DNA of 64,000 bases from CAWAVN01 sp963844315 (GCA_963844315.1 CAWJOC010000028.1:124001-188000); one strand, 5' to 3'. Positions 1 to 9,460 are shown, counted from the first letter of the stretch. The notes: generated by a model not told the origin, from the letters alone. Made by a program: numbers and translations.

Positions 1-3000
1 ATGCACCTGTTGGCCGGTCTGGCTATTCCAGATTTTGATCGTGCTGTCTTCGCCTGCGGAGGCAATCCACCGCCCTTGGTCATTGGGGCTAAAGGCCACG
101 GAATAAATATCTCCGTCGTGCCCCCGCATCGTCTTGAGTTCCTGGCCGGTCTCGACATCCCAAATTTTGACCGTGTAATCCTCGCCCCCCGTGGCCAGTC
201 GGCGGCTGTCCGGGCTGAAGGCAATATTCAAGCATTGCGCGTGAAGCCGGCCTTGGACGATGAGCCGGGCTTTCTGCTGTTCCATAAGTCGAGCGGCGTC
301 CCAAAGCTTGACCACGCCATCATCGCTCACCGACGCCAAATGCTTTCCATCCCGGCTGAACGCCACGCCCCGAATGACCCGGTCGTGAGTGCCAAGCGTT
401 GAGAGCGGTTCGCCGGTCCTCGCATCCCAGACTTGGATGGACTGGTTGGCACTCCCTGTGACCAGGTATTGACCATTGGGGCTGAACGCGGCCGAGAAGT
501 ATTCCGGTCCGATCGGTAGCTCGAAGGCGGCCTGTCCGGTCTGGGCATTCCAAACCTTGACGGTAAAGAGTCCGCCGCTCCTCCCCCCGGAAGCGATTCG
601 TCCGCCATCGGGATGCCAGGCCACGCAAAACACGATATTGCCTTGGCCGTTGTACTCCAAATCGACTCGGCCCGATTGAAGATCCCAGACTTTGACCGGC
701 ATGCTCCAGCCCCCCGAAACAACCCGTCGGCCATCGGGGCTGACGGCCAGGCTCCAGATTTCATCAGCGTGTTTTTCAAAGGTCTTCGCCTCTTGGCCTT
801 CGTGCCCCTGGAGAGGGGAGGCATCCCAAATGCGGATCGTCCCATCCGTACCGGCGGAGGCGAGCAGATCGCCTTCGGGACTAAAGGCCACGCATTCGCA
901 ACTTCCGGTATGGCCTCGGAGGCCCAGGACTTCCCGGTCCGTGGCCGCGTCCCAGAGCCTGACGGTTTTTCCTTCTCCCGAGGAGGCGATGTACCGCCCA
1001 TCGGGGCTGAATGCCACGCACAACACCAGTCCGCTTTGGGGAATCGTCCGCGCGTGTCCGCCTGTCGCCACGTCCCAGACATCGATTCGCCGGTCGAAGC
1101 TCGCGGTGGCCAGCTTCCGGCTTTCTCGGTCAAACGCCACCGCAACCACGGGATGACGCGTATTCCGATCTTCGTCGAAAGCCACCTGCAATCGAGGCGT
1201 CGCCTCGACATCCCAAAGCTTCACGATGCCTTGCCAACTTCCGGTCGCCAACTGCCCCTCGCGATTAAACGCCACGCTGATGGAGCGCTTGTCGTACCCG
1301 GTGATTGACTGTAAGAGCAGATCATTCTTCCAGTCCCAGATATTCATGACGCCATCATTTCCCGCCGCAAGCTGTCGGCCATCGCGGGGATTGAACGCCA
1401 CCGCATACGCCGTCCCTTGAACTTGAAGGGATTCGCTGGCTTGGGTGAAGACGGCGAGGCCGGTGGACAAGTCCCAGACCTTGACCTTCTTGTCCGCCCC
1501 AATGGAAGCCAGATGGTTTCCATCCGCGTGAAACGCCACACTGGAAACAAACCCGCCATGACCATTCTCAATAACCTTAACCGTCTGCCAAGTCTTTCGA
1601 TCCCAAATCTTGATGTTTCCATCCCCGCCCGCCGAGGCCAGCCGATCCCCCGTGGGGCTGAACGCGATGCTGTTGATCTCGCTTTTCTCTTTCAGGATGA
1701 TCGGCTCCACCCGGCAGACCCGCATCAGATAATGCCACTCCCACCCGCGGAGATCTTTCGGGCAATCCTCCAAGAGTTGGAGGGCCCGCCCCAAGTTATT
1801 GACGGCCAATTCGCGGTGGGCCAAAGAGATTCGGTGATAATAGGCATCCTGCCGCTCGCGCTTCAGCGTCTCTTCAAGATCGCCCTTGGCTTTCGTCTCG
1901 GCTTCGAGTGCATTCTCCGTCACGTGTTGTTCCTGGGCGATGAGGTGCGAACTCCGCATCAAGGCGGCCACCGTGACCAGGACGGCCAAGGCCATGAGGA
2001 ATGCCGTGCCAAGAGCCAGCTTGTTCCGCCGGGCAAACTTGCGGAATCGGTAGGCCCTCGAGGGCGGACAAGCCGTGACGGGTTCATCGGCGAGATAGTG
2101 CTCGATGTCGGCTGCCAGGGCGCTCGCGGTCTCATACCTTCGGGAGCGGTCCTTCTCCAAGGTTTTCATCACGATCCAGTCCAACTCGCCCCGGACCTGC
2201 CGGGCCAATCGGAGTGGTTCGACCTGTCTTTTGGTTGAGAAAGAATTCCCATTCGGCTGTGAATTTCGCAAGACCGTGCTTGGTTTTTGGGGGTCCACTT
2301 CTTTAATCAGGCGGAGGATTTCGGAATGGCCTTTTTCCCGCACCAGTTCCCGGCTCAAAGGCGTGTTGCCGGTCAAGAGTTCGTAGAGCAAAACCCCCAG
2401 GGAATAGATATCGCTTCTGGTATCGATGCCCAAGGGGCTTGATTCCGCTTGTTCGGGACTCATGTATTCCAGCGTGCCGAGCAACGTGCCGCATTGCGTG
2501 AGCAAGGTCCGCTCGGTGAGCTTCTGATCAATGGCTTTGGCCACTCCAAAGTCGATGACCTTGGAAACCGGCTGGCCTTCGTAAAGCGTGACCATCACAT
2601 TGGTCGGCTTAATGTCTCGATGAATAATGCCCTTTTGATGCGCGTGCTGGATCGCGTGGCAAACGGGAACAAATAACTCGAGCCGCTCGCGCAAAGTCAG
2701 ATGGCACTCATCGCAGTACGCCGTGATGGGAAGGCCGTGGACCAGTTCCATGACAAAATAGGGCTGTCCCGATTCAGTGGCCCCGGCATCCAGGACGCGG
2801 GCGATGTTGGCGTGATCCATCAAGGTCAAGGCTTGCCGCTCGGCTTCAAAGCGGGCGATCAACTGAGAATGGTCGATTCCAGGTTTGATGACCTTCAGCG
2901 CCACCCGGCGTTGGACCGGTTCGGTTTGCTCGGCCAGATAGACGGTTCCCATCCCGCCTTCGCCGATCTGCTCCAGAAGTTTGTAATGACCGACTTGTTT

Positions 3001-3210
3001 TCCACAGGATTCCCTAGGAGGACAATAGAGTGTCTCGACAAGACGCCCGGCGGGTTGAGCCATGAAACTCAACGTGGCTTCATGGGAACCAATCAGTTTT
3101 TCGAGGCGCTCTCGGAGTTCGGGATTGTTCGCGCAAGCCGCATCGAGAAACACGCCCCGCTCCGCGGAGGGCTGTTCCAAAGCTTCAATGAAAAGGGATT
3201 GCTCGTTCAT
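1..3210 (-). CDS. Ser/Thr protein kinase with WD40-repeat C-terminus (C-terminus beyond window)
   Basis: Membrane-bound receptor-like kinase that probably phosphorylates partner proteins and uses its beta-propellers as the sensing or docking part. The frame is open without a stop for 1070 codons and runs off the left edge, so the end is missing. It starts with MNEQSLFIEALEQPSAE, as in planctomycete kinases. Residues about 70-350 hold the kinase domain: glycine loop IGEGGMGTVYLAE, VALKVIK, HRDIKPTN, VIDFGVAK and EYMSPEQAE. One membrane segment lies near residues 392-412 (LALGTAFLMALAVLVTVAAL), followed by a coiled stretch. From about residue 505 to the edge come roughly a dozen WD40 blades with repeated VAFSPDG and KIWD or LWD signatures. 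The ECF sigma gene lies 105 nt upstream on the same strand, a common planctomycete pairing. Domain assignment is firm; the substrate is unknown. Confidence 0.95.
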   Translation of the reverse strand, partial: MNEQSLFIEALEQPSAERGVFLDAACANNPELRERLEKLIGSHEATLSFMAQPAGRLVETLYCPPRESCGKQVGHYKLLEQIGEGGMGTVYLAEQTEPVQRRVALKVIKPGIDHSQLIARFEAERQALTLMDHANIARVLDAGATESGQPYFVMELVHGLPITAYCDECHLTLRERLELFVPVCHAIQHAHQKGIIHRDIKPTNVMVTLYEGQPVSKVIDFGVAKAIDQKLTERTLLTQCGTLLGTLEYMSPEQAESSPLGIDTRSDIYSLGVLLYELLTGNTPLSRELVREKGHSEILRLIKEVDPQKPSTVLRNSQPNGNSFSTKRQVEPLRLARQVRGELDWIVMKTLEKDRSRRYETASALAADIEHYLADEPVTACPPSRAYRFRKFARRNKLALGTAFLMALAVLVTVAALMRSSHLIAQEQHVTENALEAETKAKGDLEETLKRERQDAYYHRISLAHRELAVNNLGRALQLLEDCPKDLRGWEWHYLMRVCRVEPIILKEKSEINSIAFSPTGDRLASAGGDGNIKIWDRKTWQTVKVIENGHGGFVSSVAFHADGNHLASIGADKKVKVWDLSTGLAVFTQASESLQVQGTAYAVAFNPRDGRQLAAGNDGVMNIWDWKNDLLLQSITGYDKRSISVAFNREGQLATGSWQGIVKLWDVEATPRLQVAFDEDRNTRHPVVAVAFDRESRKLATASFDRRIDVWDVATGGHARTIPQSGLVLCVAFSPDGRYIASSGEGKTVRLWDAATDREVLGLRGHTGSCECVAFSPEGDLLASAGTDGTIRIWDASPLQGHEGQEAKTFEKHADEIWSLAVSPDGRRVVSGGWSMPVKVWDLQSGRVDLEYNGQGNIVFCVAWHPDGGRIASGGRSGGLFTVKVWNAQTGQAAFELPIGPEYFSAAFSPNGQYLVTGSANQSIQVWDARTGEPLSTLGTHDRVIRGVAFSRDGKHLASVSDDGVVKLWDAARLMEQQKARLIVQGRLHAQCLNIAFSPDSRRLATGGEDYTVKIWDVETGQELKTMRGHDGDIYSVAFSPNDQGRWIASAGEDSTIKIWNSQTGQQVH

Positions 3211-3315
3211 GCCTAAAACCTTTGTCAGACTGACAACTGCTACACCCAATGCGACGTTCGCGCGAAAATCGCGCAGATTTTCTCAAAACAAATCCTGAAA
3301 GCGGTCAGGGAAATG

Positions 3316-3879
3316 TCAGCCCCGCGCTTCATCCGCAATCGCGGCGGCGAGCCATGCCCGCGCGTAACTCCAAATCTGATTGGCTTTTCGGGGTGAGATT
3401 CCCAGAAGGTCCGCCGTCTCGGGGATCGTAAACCCGGCGAAGTAACGCAGTTTGACCAACTCGGCCGCTTGCGGGTTCTCGGCCTCCAGGTTGTCGAGCG
3501 CTTCGTGAATGGCCAGCAGTTCTTCCGAAGGGACGGCCAAAGGGATCAAACCGACCTCGAGTTCTTGGCGTTCAAGATTCCCGCCGTGTTTCAGCCGGGC
3601 CTTTTGACGCGCGGACTCCACCAGGATGCGCCGCATGGCTTCGGCCGCGGCGGCAAAAAAATGGCCCCGCGAATCCCAATGCTGGGCTTTTTCGACACCC
3701 ACGAGCCTGAGATAGGCTTCGTGGACCAAGGCCGTCGCTTGGAGTGTCTGCCCCGCGTTCTCTTGGGCCAGGCGGAGGGCCGCCAGCTTTCGCAACTCCT
3801 CATACACAAGCGGGAGGATCTCGGCGGCAGCGGAAGGATCACCTTGCTGAATCTGCGACAGGAGATGCGTAATCTCGCT
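3316..3879 (-). CDS. ECF-type RNA polymerase sigma factor
   Basis: Extracytoplasmic-function sigma factor of the planctomycete-rich ECF group (TIGR02999-like). Region 2 is ITHLLSQIQQGDPSAAAEIL followed by LVHEAYLRLVG and the FFAAAAEAMRRILVE stretch. Region 4 is LVKLRYFAGFTIPETADLLGI, a helix-turn-helix. The ORF extends five codons upstream to an ATG at 3894, but family members begin MSEITxLL, so 3879 is preferred. At about 187 residues it has normal family length. No anti-sigma gene is visible; the kinase downstream on the same strand is the likely partner. Confidence 0.93.
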   Translation of the reverse strand, partial: SEITHLLSQIQQGDPSAAAEILPLVYEELRKLAALRLAQENAGQTLQATALVHEAYLRLVGVEKAQHWDSRGHFFAAAAEAMRRILVESARQKARLKHGGNLERQELEVGLIPLAVPSEELLAIHEALDNLEAENPQAAELVKLRYFAGFTIPETADLLGISPRKANQIWSYARAWLAAAIADEARG

Positions 3880-4165
3880 CATTTGTGACAGCATACCCTC
3901 AGCGCCTCGCGAATGCGAGATCGGTACACTCTGTTAACCATGTCCCGAGTGAATGATCCCCGCCTTCTTCGGCGGGTGATCGCTGACGCTCGGAACGAGC
4001 AACTTCAACCTGACCCCTTTGCTCTTGGCTCGGTCGGATTGGCTAAAACACTCGCGTTGTCACTCCAGAATGGGTTCGCTATGATGCCGAAGGATTCGCC
4101 GTCAGACCAAGATTTTCCTATAAACCGTTTCAAAATCCTCGATTTCGGAGGCCCATCAAACTCCA

Positions 4166-4690
4166 ATGCGAATTGGCTTAGGACATGATGTGCACCGCTT
4201 TGAATCCGGGCGAACGTTGGTGCTCGGCGGCGTGTCCATCGAATATCATTCAGGCCCCGTGGGGCACAGCGATGGGGATGTGCTGCTTCACGCTTTGACG
4301 GATGCCTTGTTAGGCGCGGCGGGGTTAGGGGACATCGGCGAATGGTTTCCTGATTCCGACCCCAAGTGGAAGAACGCCCAGTCCGGCCAATTTGTGCGGA
4401 AAGCGGTCGAACTGATTGAAGAACGCGGCTGGAAAATTGGCAATGTGGACTGCACTATCTTCGCGGAACAACCCAAACTCCTGAGCGTCAAACCCAAGAT
4501 CCGGGCAGTGCTTGCGGATCTGTTAGGAATCATGCCCGAAGCCGTGAACATCAAAGCGAAAACCGGCGAGAAAGTCGGCCCCATCGGTCGCGGTGAAGCC
4601 ATCGCCGCCGATGCGATTGTGTTATTACTGCCGGCTGGGAATAACAAGAGGGAAGGAAACCAAACCGCAAGAGCAGAAACCAAGAATTGA
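4166..4690 (+). CDS. ispF: 2-C-methyl-D-erythritol 2,4-cyclodiphosphate synthase
   Basis: Cytosolic enzyme of the non-mevalonate (MEP) isoprenoid pathway that cyclises CDP-methylerythritol 2-phosphate and releases CMP. The start MRIGLGHDVHRFE gives the metal-binding Asp and His of the DxH motif. GGVSIEYHSGPVGHSDGDVL carries the third metal-site His, and DIGEWFPDSDP and IKAKTGEKVGPIGRGE are family signatures. The core ends near residue 160 (AADAIVLLL). The last 15 residues are polar and non-conserved. The gene lies upstream of cysS, a pairing seen in other bacteria. Confidence 0.96.
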   Translation: MRIGLGHDVHRFESGRTLVLGGVSIEYHSGPVGHSDGDVLLHALTDALLGAAGLGDIGEWFPDSDPKWKNAQSGQFVRKAVELIEERGWKIGNVDCTIFAEQPKLLSVKPKIRAVLADLLGIMPEAVNIKAKTGEKVGPIGRGEAIAADAIVLLLPAGNNKREGNQTARAETKN

Positions 4691-4703
4691 TCGAAAAACG
4701 GTG

Positions 4704-4787
4704 GGAACACGAATCTGCGCTAATTGACGCTAATAAGAAAGAGAATCTTGTTTTGGATAAGTGAGAATTAGTGGAGATTAGTGTTCC
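4704..4787. repeat. Intergenic inverted repeat, attagtg family, copy 1
   Basis: The left arm ggaacacgaatctgcgctaa and the right arm ending ggagattagtgttcc form an imperfect palindrome between ispF and cysS. A closely related, better preserved copy lies at 14059-14133. It could form a hairpin in the transcript. It also explains the poor upstream part of the longest cysS reading frame, which starts inside the repeat. Confidence 0.75.
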
Positions 4788-4860
4788 TGATCCTCTTCCC
4801 TTTCTTCAATTCTTCGTGAGTACGACAATTTCATCCAACGGATATGGATCAGACCCAATT

Positions 4861-6417
4861 ATGACACTTCGCGTTTACAACACCTTGACTCGCCAAAAAG
4901 AGGACTTTCAAACCGTCAGGCCGAATCAGGTCTCCATGTACTTGTGCGGGCCGACGGTCTATAAGCCCGCCCACATCGGGCACATGGTCGGGCCGGTGAT
5001 TTTCGATACCATCAAGCGGTATCTGACTTACGCGGGCTACCAGGTGACGTGGGTCGTCAACATTACCGATGTGGATGACAAGCTGATCAATAAAGCCAAG
5101 GAGAAAGGCATCACGGTCGAGACCCTGGCCCGGCAGATGACCGAAGATTATTTCGACAACCTCAAAACAATGGGCGTGGAGACCGTGGACCATTTCCCCT
5201 ATGCCACCGAACACATCGGCGGGATGCTGGAAATGATCGGCTCCCTCATTGAGCAGGGGTATGCGTATCCGCTGGATGGGGATGTGTATTTTGAAGTCGG
5301 AAAAGACGAAGACTACGGCAAACTCAGCCGCAGGAACGTCAAGGAAATGCTGGCCGGAACGCGGGCGGAAACCAACGAGAAAAAACGCAGCCCGGCGGAC
5401 TTTGCCCTGTGGAAATCCTCCAAGCCCGGCGAACCCGCGTGGGACAGTCCCTGGGGACCGGGCCGGCCCGGTTGGCACATCGAGTGCTCCGCGATGAGCC
5501 GAAAACTTTTGGGCGAATCCATCGACATCCATGGCGGCGGGCTGGATTTGATGTTCCCGCACCACGAGAACGAACTCGCCCAATCCGAATGCTGCTCCGG
5601 CAAAACTTTCGCCCGGTATTGGCTGCACAACGGCCTCATGCAGGCGGGAAGTCAGTCAGGCAAAGTCGGCGGGCAACACAGCCGGGAAGGCGATGCGGTG
5701 CCCGACCAGCAATCGCAGGAAGCCAACAAGCTCGCGGGTTCCGCTGGGGCGGAATCGGTCAAGACTGCCGTTTTTGCCAAACATCACCCGGAGACCGTGC
5801 GGTTCTTTTTATTGTCCACCCATTACCGCAGTCCCATTGATTTCAGCGATGAGAACATCGCCAAGACTGGCAAGAGCCTGGATGGTTTCTATCGGTTGTT
5901 CGAGACTTTCCAGCGCATCACCGGGCAGGATTTTTACAGCCTGAAAGCCTCCACAAAGCGCACCCAATCCAAGCACTTGGAATCCCAGGATGCCGATTTC
6001 GCGGCGGAAATGAACCATCTTCATGCCCGCTTTCTGGAAGCGATGAATGACGATTTCAACACGGGTGGCGGGGTGGGAAATCTGTTCGAGATGCGAAAGG
6101 CGATCAACGGCTTTATCGCCCGGCAGAACCTGGAAACCGGAAAACCTTCGGCCAACACCATTCAAGACCTGACCGCCGCCATGACGATGCTGAAAGAACT
6201 CGCAAACCTTTTGGGCGTATTCCGAAAACCCATCGAAAGAGCCGCTGCGGACGGTGATGAATTTGTGAATGGTCTCATGGAGCTAATCATCAGCCTCCGG
6301 GCCGAAGCCCGAAAAACCAAGAACTGGGGCATGGCCGATCAAATCCGAAATGGCCTCACCGCCCTCAAAGTCACCCTGGAAGACCGACCCGAAAAAACCC
6401 TCTGGCGTCGGGACTAA
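4861..6417 (+). CDS. cysS: Cysteine--tRNA ligase
   Basis: Class I aminoacyl-tRNA synthetase that charges tRNA-Cys. The reading frame is open from 4771, but that extension comes from the upstream repeat, and the family start MTLRVYNTLTRQKEDF is at 4861. Zinc and substrate residues appear in YLCGPTVY (Cys29), HIECSAMS and MFPHHENELAQSE. The HIGH motif is PAHIGHMVG (residues 36-44). The usual KMSKS loop is absent: after HNGLMQAG there is an insertion of about 30 residues, then NKLAGSAGAESV, so the second catalytic lysine position is Gly. The C-terminal anticodon-binding helices are present. No frameshift was found, and no other frame encodes a KMSKS, so the divergence looks real. Confidence 0.94.
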   Translation: MTLRVYNTLTRQKEDFQTVRPNQVSMYLCGPTVYKPAHIGHMVGPVIFDTIKRYLTYAGYQVTWVVNITDVDDKLINKAKEKGITVETLARQMTEDYFDNLKTMGVETVDHFPYATEHIGGMLEMIGSLIEQGYAYPLDGDVYFEVGKDEDYGKLSRRNVKEMLAGTRAETNEKKRSPADFALWKSSKPGEPAWDSPWGPGRPGWHIECSAMSRKLLGESIDIHGGGLDLMFPHHENELAQSECCSGKTFARYWLHNGLMQAGSQSGKVGGQHSREGDAVPDQQSQEANKLAGSAGAESVKTAVFAKHHPETVRFFLLSTHYRSPIDFSDENIAKTGKSLDGFYRLFETFQRITGQDFYSLKASTKRTQSKHLESQDADFAAEMNHLHARFLEAMNDDFNTGGGVGNLFEMRKAINGFIARQNLETGKPSANTIQDLTAAMTMLKELANLLGVFRKPIERAAADGDEFVNGLMELIISLRAEARKTKNWGMADQIRNGLTALKVTLEDRPEKTLWRRD

Positions 6418-6432
6418 AATCAGGAACAAAGC

Positions 6433-6963
6433 ATGGCCTTTGCCGAGCCGATGAGCCGCAGAAAGCCCGCCGAAAAGGTGAACCGCTACCTGGGCGTGGA
6501 TCCCGGACTCAATTGCACCGGCTACGCCCTTCTTGAACGATCTACCGGTGGTCCCATTCTGCGGGAAGGCGGCGTGGTTCGCTCGAATCGTGCGGACTCT
6601 CTCGCCCAGCGGGTGATGGAAATTGCCCACGGCATTCGCGAAATGATCGAGGAATACCAGCCGCAACTCATGGCGGTCGAGAAGATCTTCTCGCATACCA
6701 AGAATGTGCAAACGGCCCTGCTGATGGCCCACGCGCGGGGGGCGATTTTATTGGTCGCCGCCGAGCACGACATTCCCGTGCTGCACTACACGCCGACGCA
6801 CATCAAAAAGCTGCTGACGGGAAATGGCCGGGCGTCCAAGGAGCAAATCCAGTTCGCGATCAAAAACGAACTGGGGCTGGAGAATATCCTGGAGCCAAAC
6901 GATGTCGCCGACGCCTCCGCGGTGGCGCTGTGCCTATATCACGGCGTCCGGCATGCCAAATAG
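6433..6963 (+). CDS. ruvC: Crossover junction endodeoxyribonuclease RuvC
   Basis: Resolves Holliday junctions during recombination and acts with RuvAB. The RNase H-like fold is recognisable from YLGVDPGLNCTGYALLE (catalytic Asp), MAVEKIFSHTKNVQTALLM (catalytic Glu and the conserved substrate-contact segment), YTPTHIKKLLTGNGRASKEQ, and NDVADASAVALCLYH with the final acidic pair. About 176 residues, including a short N-terminal tail before VNRYLGVD; the start could also be the Met at residue 7. It lies 15 nt after cysS and may be cotranscribed with it. Confidence 0.96.
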   Translation: MAFAEPMSRRKPAEKVNRYLGVDPGLNCTGYALLERSTGGPILREGGVVRSNRADSLAQRVMEIAHGIREMIEEYQPQLMAVEKIFSHTKNVQTALLMAHARGAILLVAAEHDIPVLHYTPTHIKKLLTGNGRASKEQIQFAIKNELGLENILEPNDVADASAVALCLYHGVRHAK

Positions 6964-6997
6964 TGCTGTGTCACACTTAAAAATGCGAGTTGACTCG

Positions 6998-7094
6998 GAA
7001 GGGCGAGGGGCACCGCCCGAAGGGTGGTCCGCCGAGCCGCTTTAAGGAGTGACAGACAACTGGATTGCGGCTCAGCAGGAGCTTCGCCCTCCCG
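6998..7094. repeat. Intergenic inverted repeat with gccgagccgc / gcggctcagc arms
   Basis: Between ruvC and the secreted repeat protein. The arms are ggaagggcga with ccgccgagccgc on the left, and gcggctcagcagg with ttcgccctcc on the right. The second half resembles a GC-rich dispersed element that I associate with planctomycete intergenic regions. It could serve as a transcription terminator for ruvC. Confidence 0.55.
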
Positions 7095-7244
7095 GTTTTG
7101 TTAGGCGTTCTTTGGCCCTCAAACCGTTATCCGACGGTCCCGATGCTTGGGCTTCCCAAAAAACCTGGAACATGTTTTGCAGGAGATGGATATAATTCTA
7201 TTGACAAGATTTTGATCGCCGGGAACGACCGTCAGGAGACCGCC

Positions 7245-9428
7245 ATGCTGAGATACCCTCGATTTCTCCTTCATTGGGCCTTTACGTTAGGTTTTTGGGT
7301 TGCTCTAACGCCAAACGCGGGGGCTGAGGAATTTGTCCTACAGGTTCCCGGTCGAAACGACTTGACTTCCTCGGCCAATGTCAGCGAACAGCAGTTGGTC
7401 ATCACTGACTCGCAAAATCAGACCTTCATCTATAAGAGAATGCCCCAGTTGGACACTGGCGATGGGCAGTATTGGGGGTTTTATTCCCAAGCCGCCGGGC
7501 AGACCATCCGCTGGCCCGCGAATCATGCCGGATCGATGTTGATTGGCAGCGCCAACGGCCAGGATTGGCGGCAAAGCCAGCAGCAAATCCAAGCCGCCAG
7601 GCCCAACGTTCCCGGCGTGCCCAATCAGCCGAACGTCGTGACGACCCGCCGTCCGGCGTATGACCGGCCCAATCAAAACCTCCCGGCGGGAAACCTGGAC
7701 GCTCCCCAGAAAAAATACACCGGCCCGATGGAGGTCGCCTATACTCCTGCGGGAAACCAAGCGCTGGATGTGGGCTACATTGGCCCGCAAGGGGACTTGC
7801 AGCTTTACCGAGGCTTTCGCGACCAATGGCAACCGCATCAAGTCGCCAATGACCAACTCCGCCAACAGGCCGGGTTATTGCCGGGCGCTCCACTGCGGTT
7901 GGTGTCGCGACAAGGCCAGGAATTGCCCTCGGCTTACACGGTCAATCGCGGCGGACAACTGGTGGAAATCCAAAACGGCAACGAAATCCGCCCGGTCGCG
8001 GACAACCTTGAGTTCGCTCCTAGGTCGCATCTCAACATTCGCTCAAGCGACCGAGGGCCGGAAGGTTTCGCGGTGGATGCCCAAGGCCGGCTATGGGATT
8101 TGGATCTTGCGACGGGCCGGCATCAGGTGATCGACCAGAACGCCGGGCGGTTTTCCGCAGGCGTGCCGATCGCCACGGTTTCGCATCAGGCGGGTCGGGG
8201 CCTTCAGGAGGATGTGTTTCTCGTCGATAAAACGGGACAGATTCTAAACTATGCCAACGCCGGCGGACGGTGGAATGGTCCAACTACCGTGGCGGCGGGC
8301 TTTCCACCGGGCGCTCCTGATCACTGCGGAAATGCTCCAGCTTGGCGGAAGAAATCAATTGCGTTTGGCAGGCGTGGATGTTCGCGGGCAGGTGCAGACC
8401 TTGGGGCAAACCCACGCCGGTTGGCAGGCTCTTCCCATCAATGGGGCTGTACTTCCGCCCGGCAGTCCCGTGGCATTCACCCAGGCGGCGGGACACATTT
8501 CACTTTCCGGCATCGGCGCGGGCGGCGTGTGGAACGATTGGGATTATCTTTCGGGCCGCTGGACGCCTTCGGTCGTCAATCGCGGCTTTCTCGCCGGGCG
8601 CCTTTGGTCGCCGATCCGTTTTCGCAAACCGCGTTCGGAGTGGATGCGACGGGCCGATTGATCGCGGGCGGCTATTGGGATGATGCCTGGCATTCGCACC
8701 TGCTCCTGCCTGGAATTGATTACGCCCCGGCCTTGGTCCGCAGAAACATTGTCGCCAACCAAGGTTTCAAACCGGCCCAGGTCTTTTTCGACAACCCCAG
8801 CCCGGAAGAGTTAGTGATTCAATTGGTCGATCCCGCAAGAGGGCCAACGCAATTCAACATCCCGCCCAGCGGCAGCGTGCCGCAACTCATTCCCCGCGAT
8901 GGGGGCGGCACTTTGAACGAAGTCTATCTTGTGCCCGACGGGTTCGGAGGGTTCGTCGAGCGCGTGGACAGTTTCCCGCTGCCTCCGCAACCCGGCCCCA
9001 CGGCGGTCGTGTGGTCGAAGCGGGTGACTTACAGTTACATCGACAGGAAAGGCATCAGCGTGGTGCCCGATTTCGATTTGAAAACCCACGTCAGCTTGGG
9101 CGTCTTCGATTTGCCGCCGGGCGAGTTCCTTCAGGATGGCGACCGTTTTAACGTGATTGCCGAAGCTGCCGTGAGGCGAAACCCCGGCGCGGCCCAATGG
9201 TTTGGCCTCCCCGCGCCCGATGCGGATATCGGCGTGCCCTTAATTCGCGACTACGGCCAGAATCCGTCGCAGGCTCCTGGATCGTTCAATCCTCCGCAGG
9301 CGAATCCTACCCAGCCGGATCCGCCAAGGAACGCGACACCCATTCCCCCGGCTCCCGAAGAATCTCCTCCGAGGAATAACGAACAACCGCGCCAAGAAAA
9401 CCCAGTCCTGCCGCCCTTGCCGGAGTGA
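7245..9428 (+). CDS. Secreted repeat protein of unknown function, proline-rich tail (two frameshifts)
   Basis: I do not recognise a family. The start at 7245 follows a caggaga ribosome site and opens a signal peptide (MLRYPRFLLHWAFTLGFWVA to NAGAEE), so the protein is exported. The middle has about five loosely repeated beta-rich units with motifs such as VGYIGPQGDLQLYRGF, GWQALPINGAVLPPGSPV and FGVDATGRLIAGGYWDDAW, suggesting a propeller-like fold. The C-terminal third has a compact domain (VFFDNPSPEELVIQLVDP) and a tail rich in Pro, Asn and Gln. Translation moves to the +1 frame at about 8320 and returns at about 8605. The piece between (HAGWQALPING, GIGAGGVWNDWD) matches the repeats, so two compensating indels are likely errors. 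Function unknown. Confidence 0.8.
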   Translation: MLRYPRFLLHWAFTLGFWVALTPNAGAEEFVLQVPGRNDLTSSANVSEQQLVITDSQNQTFIYKRMPQLDTGDGQYWGFYSQAAGQTIRWPANHAGSMLIGSANGQDWRQSQQQIQAARPNVPGVPNQPNVVTTRRPAYDRPNQNLPAGNLDAPQKKYTGPMEVAYTPAGNQALDVGYIGPQGDLQLYRGFRDQWQPHQVANDQLRQQAGLLPGAPLRLVSRQGQELPSAYTVNRGGQLVEIQNGNEIRPVADNLEFAPRSHLNIRSSDRGPEGFAVDAQGRLWDLDLATGRHQVIDQNAGRFSAGVPIATVSHQAGRGLQEDVFLVDKTGQILNYANAGGRWNGPTTVAAGFPPGAPDHCGNAPAWRKKSIAFGRRGCSRAGADLGANPRRLAGSSHQWGCTSARQSRGIHPGGGTHFTFRHRRGRRVERLGLSFGPLDAFGRQSRLSRRAPLVADPFSQTAFGVDATGRLIAGGYWDDAWHSHLLLPGIDYAPALVRRNIVANQGFKPAQVFFDNPSPEELVIQLVDPARGPTQFNIPPSGSVPQLIPRDGGGTLNEVYLVPDGFGGFVERVDSFPLPPQPGPTAVVWSKRVTYSYIDRKGISVVPDFDLKTHVSLGVFDLPPGEFLQDGDRFNVIAEAAVRRNPGAAQWFGLPAPDADIGVPLIRDYGQNPSQAPGSFNPPQANPTQPDPPRNATPIPPAPEESPPRNNEQPRQENPVLPPLPE

Positions 9429-9460
9429 CTCGCTTTTCGTCAATCTACAACTGAGAGGTT

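Noticed and set aside
613..1308. Long plus-strand ORF opposite the WD40 kinase
   Set aside because: It is the antisense of WD40 repeats; the minus frame has domain motifs in register over the whole 3.2 kb.
3913..4188. 91-codon ORF before ispF
   Set aside because: Overlaps the ispF start in another frame and shows no domain or ribosome site.
4771..4860. N-terminal extension of CysS
   Set aside because: Encoded partly by the inverted repeat; the family start is at 4861.
4849..5628. 259-codon minus-strand ORF inside cysS
   Set aside because: Antisense of a well-conserved synthetase; composition is that of a shadow frame.
5693..5944. KMSKS motif hidden in another frame of cysS
   Set aside because: I read the other two plus frames of the loop and found no KMSKS-like sequence, so the loss is not a frameshift effect.
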